A DNA stretch of 6,884 nucleotides. It comes from Firmicutes bacterium UBA5454 (GTDB lineage: Bacteria; Bacillota; Clostridia; Caldicoprobacterales; DTU083). Below, in pieces: positions 1-4,198 of this stretch. Under the pieces are notes generated by a model that saw nothing but the letters and a program-made list of their open reading frames with translations, ran no database searches and was not told where the DNA came from. Position numbers and translations under genes: made by a program. The DNA is taken from contig DIQU01000009.1 of assembly GCA_002426555.1 (NCBI GenBank), positions 9,186 through 16,069 of the forward strand, read 5' to 3'. Numbering within the stretch: the first letter of the stretch is position 1; each line of letters starts with the position of its first letter.

Positions 1-595
1 AATCTCCTCCCATACATTCACAGCAGCAATCAGTACAGATAAGGCACTGGCATATATCGCAGATATCCATATTTCTGCCCCCGTATTGCTGGGAACGATC
101 TCGATACACCCGATTGTTTTGATTCATATTATTGAGTGCGCTGCGGAATTCCATGTTTCCAGGTTCCATATTAACCGCTGTCTGCAGGTGATTCAAAGCT
201 TCACTGTACCAGCCTTTATTCTGAAAGACGATACCCTTCAAAAAATACCATTGGGCGGTACGGTTATTTGTTTGATTCAGCATCTGCTCAGCAGCACTGA
301 GGTTCCCATTACTTATATGTACTCTTATCTGTTGAAAATAGGAATCCCTGTTTCCCGAATCAGTATCATGGCTGCTGGAGGTACTGCTGCCATGAGAGGT
401 CGAATAGCTGCCGTTTTTCATCAGCATGTCATATGCTTCGTTGACTTCTGCCAGCTTCTCTTCCGCCAGCTTGGCCAATGGATGATTTTGATACTGATCA
501 GGATGATATTGCTTAACCAGCTTACGATATGCTTTTTGTATTTCCTCTTTGCTTGCCCCCCTGTTGATTTCCAACACTTCGTATGGGTCTCTCAA
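1..595 (-). CDS. J-domain protein with TPR-like region and cysteine-rich tail (3' end beyond window)
   Basis: Likely a DnaJ-class co-chaperone that stimulates an Hsp70 (DnaK) ATPase; client unknown. The 198 residues in the window begin MRDPYEVLEINRGASKEEIQ and hold a complete J domain (about 3-60) with the diagnostic HPD motif at 31-33. A Ser/Thr/Gly-rich linker follows (about 62-80). Residues 85-158 look like one or two TPR-type helical repeats, including WYFLKG and AL..L..AV..EP. The tail has eight cysteines between 179 and 194 (CDICQCLICTDCCCEC), like a metal site. No stop occurs before the left edge, so a few residues are missing. There is no zinc-finger or substrate-binding region of classical DnaJ. 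I chose TTG at 593-595 because GGGAAGGGG lies 8 bases upstream and the J domain begins directly there; no ATG fits. It is the third gene of the PHP-DUF5685-J operon and overlaps its upstream neighbour. Confidence 0.88.
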   Translation of the reverse strand, partial: MRDPYEVLEINRGASKEEIQKAYRKLVKQYHPDQYQNHPLAKLAEEKLAEVNEAYDMLMKNGSYSTSHGSSTSSSHDTDSGNRDSYFQQIRVHISNGNLSAAEQMLNQTNNRTAQWYFLKGIVFQNKGWYSEALNHLQTAVNMEPGNMEFRSALNNMNQNNRVYRDRSQQYGGRNMDICDICQCLICTDCCCECMGGD

Positions 596-1541
596 TACAT
601 TTTCCCCTTCCCAATATGGTCTCTGTCTTCTTTTGCATTCCCAAATATATTATATTGCCTGCTATGTCTTTGTTCTGATTGAAATTTAAAAGCTCAAAGC
701 TCCTGGCTATTTCACTTAAGGTGCTGAACAAGTTAAATTCAATATCCTGCAGCAATCCGGCTCGAAATTCAGCGACGTCCTCTCCCTGGTATTTGTATTG
801 ATACAGCAAAGGATTATAAGACTTGTTTTGTATATCTTTCTCCAAGTCATCCAGTGCATCTATGGTATAAATCCATTTCCCGATATGATATCCCATCCAT
901 GGAAGCACAGTCTCGTTTCTTTTGTATCTATCTGCTTTTGTATTATCATCTATCTTCTTTTCATTCACCCTTGTGCGACTACCGCCTTGAACACTGTCCA
1001 CTGCATCGCTGCGCACGAATGGGTACTGAATTACTTCCTCCATTAACCTGGCAAAAGGTTCTGCTGCTTCATCTATGGAGTCGCAATGATCTTTTTCAAG
1101 CTGGGACAAGTGCGTTAGCTGGTTAATGATTGTCTGACTCTTATGCGGATATTTTGCCTTAATTCGTCGATAGGCTGATTTTAATGCAAGTATAGCTCCA
1201 TAGGCGATTTTGGAATTGTCGTCCTGCCACTTATCCATAAAATTGAACCAGGAAAGTAAAACATTCATATCTGCAACATAGTCCAATATTTCGCCATTTG
1301 ATATGATTTTCCTTTTCTTAATAGGATGCAGTATACATCCTTTTATTTCCATGGGCGTTTGTTCTTCAAAAAGGGAAGACAGCAAAAGAGCCAAAAATGC
1401 CGAATCATAGGTCAAGGTTAATCTGGGAAGGTTTCCGTGGCCTTCTTGAATTGCCTTGCATACACCGCAATAATAAGCTCTATATATTTCATATTCTCGA
1501 ATTTTCAGCTCGGGCTTATCCGGCAAAATGTATCCAAACAT
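522..1541 (-). CDS. DUF5685 family protein, function unknown
   Basis: A 339-residue, mostly helical protein with no signal peptide or clear membrane segment. The N-terminus, MFGYILPDKPELKIREYEIY followed by YYCGVC, is the signature of the DUF5685 family, which is common in Clostridia and has no proven function. C25, C28, C69 and H72 (CxxC and CxxHP) could bind a metal. Later blocks are W98-D107 (WFNFMDKWQD) and 220-244 (GKWIYTIDALDDLEKD... then YNP), where D228, D231, D232 and D236 cluster on a helix. Residues about 177-212 are a hydrophilic stretch (VQGGSRTRVNEKK) that looks like an insertion compared with my memory of the family. ATG at 1541 gives the expected family start; a weak GGGGTG lies just upstream. 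Only 10 bases separate it from the PHP gene. The last ~25 residues overlap the J-protein gene and do not look family-like, so a frameshift near 604-607 is possible. Confidence 0.9.
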   Translation of the reverse strand: MFGYILPDKPELKIREYEIYRAYYCGVCKAIQEGHGNLPRLTLTYDSAFLALLLSSLFEEQTPMEIKGCILHPIKKRKIISNGEILDYVADMNVLLSWFNFMDKWQDDNSKIAYGAILALKSAYRRIKAKYPHKSQTIINQLTHLSQLEKDHCDSIDEAAEPFARLMEEVIQYPFVRSDAVDSVQGGSRTRVNEKKIDDNTKADRYKRNETVLPWMGYHIGKWIYTIDALDDLEKDIQNKSYNPLLYQYKYQGEDVAEFRAGLLQDIEFNLFSTLSEIARSFELLNFNQNKDIAGNIIYLGMQKKTETILGRGKCIERPIRSVGNQQGGKQRGNTKSIS

Positions 1542-1551
1542 ACAGGCACCC

Positions 1552-2286
1552 CTATACGGTTTTATCCACTATATTTCCTTCCATATCAGTTATTTCACCA
1601 TCTATAATGAGGTATCCGTCTCCTGCTTTAAGAGCATCTATGAAGTGCTGGCTGCTCTTAATGCGGTATGGAAAAGCCACCCCGCCTAACCCCACCAAGT
1701 CTGTATTATGAATATCGGTACCGGAAATTCGCATGAGCTGCGGATTAGCCCGTGCCAATTCCCATGCTAGTTCATTATGATTATGAGGAGAATCGGATGT
1801 TGTATTATTTACTTCAACCCCGTCAATAAGATCTACTTTGGGATTTGCCTCATATAGTATATAATCCGCTGTTCGATATGGATGTGCCTGTATGAGATAA
1901 CCACCGTTTTCCCGAATTAATCTGGAATATTCCTCAAAGGGAAGATGCTCCTGTTCCGGATGAGCAAGTAAAAAATCATAGTCCAGGTTGTAAATCAAAT
2001 AATCTTCTCCAAAGGGATTGTTGACATACTCCCATGCAAAGAAAACGTCCAGATCCAGTTTTTCGCCCTCCGATTCTGCCAATTTATAACCCCTTACAAA
2101 TAAATCCACTTGCTCTTTCCAGCTGAGATGTCTGGGTATAGTACAGTTTCCATTAAAAAAATGGTCAGTGACAAAGACACCGGTGTAACCAGCCTTTTTA
2201 TGCGCCCTCATCATTTCCACAGCAGTATTTTTTCCACACTTACTTACCTCAGATGTATGTAAATGAGTTTCGTATTTATATAACAT
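1552..2286 (-). CDS. PHP domain metal-dependent hydrolase
   Basis: A 244-residue single-domain PHP protein, probably a cytoplasmic phosphoesterase. PHP relatives include histidinol phosphatase HisK and RNase AM/TrpH, so the substrate may be a small phosphate ester or a nucleic acid; sequence alone does not decide. The metal-ligand set appears complete: H8-x-H10 in ETHLHT, D41-H42 in VTDH, E86 in FAWEY, H135 in QAHPYR, E158 in GVEVNN, and D191-x-H193 in GTDIHN. The S-x-CGK block at about 15-19 is typical of the clostridial group. I place the start at the ATG of MLYKYETHLHT (2286), since GGAGG sits 5 bases before it. The ATG four codons upstream (2298) would include that ribosome site inside the coding region. 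First gene of the leftward operon, behind a promoter at 2485-2513 and a leader of about 190 bases. It ends 10 bases before DUF5685. Confidence 0.92.
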   Translation of the reverse strand: MLYKYETHLHTSEVSKCGKNTAVEMMRAHKKAGYTGVFVTDHFFNGNCTIPRHLSWKEQVDLFVRGYKLAESEGEKLDLDVFFAWEYVNNPFGEDYLIYNLDYDFLLAHPEQEHLPFEEYSRLIRENGGYLIQAHPYRTADYILYEANPKVDLIDGVEVNNTTSDSPHNHNELAWELARANPQLMRISGTDIHNTDLVGLGGVAFPYRIKSSQHFIDALKAGDGYLIIDGEITDMEGNIVDKTV

Positions 2287-2291
2287 GAATT

Positions 2292-2296
2292 CCTCC
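2292..2296 (-). promoter_or_regulatory. Ribosome binding site that decides the PHP start
   Basis: GGAGG on the minus strand, 5 bases before the ATG at 2286. Its position inside codons 1-3 of the longer reading from 2298 argues that the shorter form is the real protein. Confidence 0.8.
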
Positions 2297-2484
2297 ATTA
2301 AAGTGCATCAACTATTTCTGCATGCGTTTCTATTCACAGCAAATAGAATAATAAATATGTTCCACTCGCTGTTGCGTTCGCGAATCATTCTATGACTCAT
2401 CTCACCTGAAGATACCATACCTTCGTGAACAATAATATGCATGCTCTTTCAGCAACATCGCCATAGCTACATAATAACGATATA

Positions 2485-2513
2485 ATTATATGTCTTGTAA
2501 TATGTAAAGTCAA
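2485..2513 (-). promoter_or_regulatory. Sigma-A type promoter of the PHP-DUF5685-J operon
   Basis: On the minus strand, -35 TTGACT (2513-2508) and a perfect -10 TATAAT (2490-2485) are separated by exactly 17 bases. Transcription would start near 2478 and give a leader of about 190 bases before the PHP gene. This is the best promoter match I found in the window. An 8-base inverted repeat lies immediately upstream of the -35. Confidence 0.68.
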
Positions 2514-2518
2514 ACTAA

Positions 2519-2555
2519 CGCAACAATAGCATAGAGTGAATATTATCTTGTTGCG
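2519..2555. repeat. Inverted repeat upstream of the PHP operon promoter
   Basis: CGCAACAA at 2519-2526 and its exact complement TTGTTGCG at 2548-2555 flank a 21-base spacer. The repeat ends 5 bases from the -35 of the leftward promoter, a usual place for an activator or upstream regulator. A related element, TGTTGCGTT at 2370-2378, matches the complement of AACGCAACA at 2517-2525 over 9 bases and lies inside the leader. No protein can be assigned. Confidence 0.4.
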
Positions 2556-2579
2556 CTGTAAATACAAAAGACAAAATAA

Positions 2580-2738
2580 TTTTCAAGAATTGTGTTATTA
2601 ATCTTTAAATGTGGTATATTAGAGCAAATAAGTGATAATCTTGAAGGGCAGTTTATAGCTACAACACATAATACAATACTCATGGAAAATCTTCCACCAG
2701 GGGTGATGATGAGGAATGAGAGAGCCTGTCTAAAGTAA
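2580..2738 (+). pseudogene. Possible remnant of an AAA/SMC-type ATPase gene (C-terminal part)
   Basis: The plus-strand frame from 2580 is open to TAA at 2736-2738 without a credible start. It contains GILEQISDNLEGQFIATTHN (about 2613-2672) followed by TILMENLPPGV. This resembles the D-loop to switch-histidine segment of AAA_15/AAA_21 (COG1106-like) ATPases, where a helix is followed by GQ-hydrophobic-TTHN and then a leucine-rich turn. Walker A, Walker B and the signature motif are absent, and the reading stops soon after. I therefore read it as a decayed fragment of a defence or overcoming-lysogenization type ATPase. It could also be chance, since only about 30 residues carry the resemblance. 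Confidence 0.3.
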
Positions 2739-2881
2739 TGTTCAAAGGACACTGGTTATATGACTATATAGTATCAATTTATAACAATCCGAACCTTGAA
2801 GCAACAATGATCTTACCGCCTCTTATTCAGTTGCTAATAAGCATAATTTTGCAGGAGGATACTGACTATGTTTTTGAATGA
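2738..2881 (+). CDS. Possible small ORF overlapping the methyltransferase start
   Basis: A 47-codon frame beginning MFKGHWLYDYIVSIYNNPNL, with a hydrophobic middle (MILPPLIQLLISIIL, about 33-47 excluding the end) and an acidic tail. Its ATG overlaps the TAA of the upstream ATPase-like frame (TAATG), and it ends 11 bases inside the methyltransferase gene in another frame. That layout would suit translational coupling. However, no convincing ribosome site precedes it and I recognise no family. It may equally be leftover coding sequence from a lost gene. Confidence 0.18.
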   Translation: MFKGHWLYDYIVSIYNNPNLEATMILPPLIQLLISIILQEDTDYVFE

Positions 2882-3737
2882 TGACTGGAAGGATTATGAA
2901 TTAATTGATGTTGGAAATGGCGAAAAGCTGGAGCGCTGGGGTGACATCATTCTAAGGAGACCTGAACCTCAAGCAATCTGGCCTGTTTCTGATGAAAAAC
3001 TATGGAGCAAGGCTCATGCTCACTTCCAACGAAGCGTTGCTGGAAAAGGCACATGGGAATACTATCAGAATATTCCTCAGGAATGGAATATTTCCTATAA
3101 GGATTTGGTCTTTCATGTGAAACCTATGGGTTTGAAACACACGGGCTTATTTCCAGAACAGGCTGTGAATTGGGATTGGATGATTAACAAAATAAAAAAC
3201 CGCAAGGAACCTGTCAAAGTGTTGAATCTATTTGCCTATACCGGCGGAGCGACAGCGACGGCTGCTTATGCTGGTGCAGAAGAGGTGTGTCACGTAGATG
3301 CCTCCAAGGGGATGATAAGCTGGGCAAAGGAAAATATTCAGTTATCAGGACTGGAACACCAGAAGGTACGGTTCATTGTAGATGATGCAGTTAAATTTGT
3401 ACAGAGAGAGATCCGTCGAGGACGTCAGTATGATGGAATCATAATGGACCCTCCATCGTTTGGCAGAGGTCCCAAAGGTGAGATATGGAAAATTGAAAAC
3501 GAGCTGTATGGATTAGTGGATCTTTGCAGTCAAGTACTCTCCCCCCGTCCTTTATTCTACCTCATCAACTCTTACACTACCGGTTTGGCCCCTGCTGTGC
3601 TGTATAATATCCTGACCGTTACCTTAAATAAAAAATACGGGGGAAAAACCACTGCAGATGGAATAGGATTACCTGTTACAGGCACGGACCTGATTCTTCC
3701 CTGTGGAGCTTCAGGACGCTGGGAATCTTTGGGATGA
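2868..3737 (+). CDS. Class I SAM-dependent methyltransferase, RlmI-like (PF10672/COG1092 type)
   Basis: A complete 289-residue cytoplasmic enzyme that should transfer a methyl group from S-adenosylmethionine, most likely to RNA. The family includes the 23S rRNA methyltransferase RlmI, but this protein is shorter and lacks its N-terminal PUA domain, so the target is open. An N-terminal beta region (about 1-85) leads to the family block KHTGLFPEQAVNWDW (90-104). Motif I is LNLFAYTGGATATAA (119-133), the SAM-ribose acidic residue is D144 in HVDASKG, an acidic pair lies at D172-D173, and motif IV is MDPPSF (193-198). The start is firm: AGGAGG lies 9 bases before the ATG. It stands alone on the plus strand, divergent from the PHP operon. 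No hairpin terminator follows before the next promoter. Confidence 0.9.
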   Translation: MFLNDDWKDYELIDVGNGEKLERWGDIILRRPEPQAIWPVSDEKLWSKAHAHFQRSVAGKGTWEYYQNIPQEWNISYKDLVFHVKPMGLKHTGLFPEQAVNWDWMINKIKNRKEPVKVLNLFAYTGGATATAAYAGAEEVCHVDASKGMISWAKENIQLSGLEHQKVRFIVDDAVKFVQREIRRGRQYDGIIMDPPSFGRGPKGEIWKIENELYGLVDLCSQVLSPRPLFYLINSYTTGLAPAVLYNILTVTLNKKYGGKTTADGIGLPVTGTDLILPCGASGRWESLG

Positions 3738-3767
3738 TATGTAGAATAATATGCTAAAAGAATGTAC

Positions 3768-3796
3768 TTTACAGAAATTCTAATCTTTGATAAGAT
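3768..3796 (+). promoter_or_regulatory. Likely promoter of the T-box leader and fusion gene
   Basis: -35 TTTACA (3768-3773) and -10 TAAGAT (3791-3796) lie 17 bases apart. Transcription would start near 3803, about 40 bases before the base of Stem I at 3844. The perfect TTGACA at 3819-3824 is a poorer choice, because it has no matching -10 and would start transcription inside Stem I. Confidence 0.45.
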
Positions 3797-3839
3797 ACTA
3801 CATATATTTTGAAATGCATTGACAGGGATAACACCATGT

Positions 3840-4138
3840 AAAACGGAGCTTCAGAGAGCTGTTGCCTGCTGCGAAACAGTGCCCGAAGCATGAGTGAACT
3901 CACCCTTGAGCAGTCCGCCCAAAGCCTGTATTCCTGGAGTCTATTAATCCTATGGTTACAGTCATTAAGTGTGAACGGGTTTCTCGCCGTTATCAAGAGA
4001 GGGCATTATTTGTATTATCGATGCCTATAAGCTGGGTATATAGGGTATAACAATACCATATTACCAATTAGAGTGGTACCGCGGAAGTCTAAGCTTTCGT
4101 CTCTTGCATTCATGCAGGGGGCGGAAGCTTTTTATTTT
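3840..4138 (+). promoter_or_regulatory. T-box riboswitch leader, predicted tRNA-Leu (CUC specifier)
   Basis: A full T-box that senses uncharged tRNA and controls readthrough into the fusion gene. Stem I base: CGGA (3844-3847) pairs with TCCG (3914-3917), and GCT (3848-3850) with AGC (3909-3911). AGAGAG follows at 3853-3858, and the distal arm CTGTT...AACAG is at about 3859-3879. The specifier side reads GTGAA-CTC-ACC, with CTC at 3899-3901, a leucine codon. Small hairpins occur at 3974-3991 and 4001-4026. The conserved T-box AGAGTGGTACCGCGG is at 4070-4084. In the antiterminator AGAG (4070-4073) pairs with CTCT (4101-4104) around the bulge 4074-4080. The usual AGGG/CCCT pair is thus replaced on both sides. 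The bulge TGGT matches ACCA with discriminator A73, as in tRNA-Leu. Other readings (ACT Thr, TCA Ser, AAC Asn) fit the loop position less well. Confidence 0.93.
4091..4138 (+). terminator. Intrinsic terminator of the T-box leader
   Basis: An uninterrupted 18-pair stem, including several G-U pairs, joins 4091-4108 and 4113-4130 with loop TTCA. A T-rich run (4129-4138, broken by one A) follows. The 5' arm contains the CTCT that the antiterminator needs, so the two structures exclude each other. About 60 bases separate its end from the start codon. Confidence 0.93.
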
Positions 4139-4147
4139 CCCTAAAAT

Positions 4148-4162
4148 TGAGAACCGTCCCCC
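4148..4162 (+). repeat. Dispersed-repeat-like segment TGAGAACCGTCCCCC
   Basis: This short GC-rich piece in AT-rich surroundings sits between the T-box terminator and the ribosome binding site. From memory, GAGAACCGTCCCC and its complement recur between genes in several clostridial genomes. Only one copy is present here, so the repeat status cannot be shown from this window. Confidence 0.35.
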
Positions 4163-4198
4163 AAAAAGCAAAAATGAATAAAAAGGAGTGTTTACTCT

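Larger units (their letters stand above)
2287..2867. other. Divergent intergenic region between the PHP operon and the methyltransferase gene
   Basis: AT-rich, with no intact gene I can recognise. From the left it holds the PHP leader (2287-2478), with a 44-codon ORF at 2308-2442 on the minus strand that lacks a good ribosome site. Next come the minus-strand promoter, the inverted repeat, a plus-strand ATPase-like remnant (2580-2738) and a 47-codon plus-strand ORF (2738-2881). The region ends with AGGAGG (2853-2858), 9 bases before the methyltransferase ATG. A weak plus-strand promoter candidate is TTCAAA (2741-2746), 18 bases, TATATA (2765-2770). Confidence 0.6.

Noticed and set aside
86..682. 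198-codon plus-strand frame opposite the J-protein gene
   Set aside because: It lies fully antisense to the J-domain gene and the end of DUF5685, whose motifs are unmistakable. Its translation shows no known motif.
2298..2298. Upstream ATG start for the PHP gene
   Set aside because: The codons after it form the GGAGG ribosome site of the ATG at 2286, and the family's N-terminus begins at the second ATG.
2480..2491. 12-base palindrome ATATAATTATAT
   Set aside because: It overlaps the -10 of the PHP operon promoter and is fully explained by the TATAAT element in AT-rich DNA.
2543..2752. 69-codon minus-strand frame in the intergenic region
   Set aside because: It has no good ribosome site and no recognisable motif, and it is antisense to the ATPase-like reading, which looks more protein-like.
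3819..3824. Perfect -35 hexamer TTGACA
   Set aside because: No -10 lies 16-18 bases downstream, and a start from here would remove the 5' strand of T-box Stem I.
3769..3996. 75-codon minus-strand frame across the T-box leader
   Set aside because: It is antisense to the structured RNA leader; the apparent openness comes from the riboswitch sequence.
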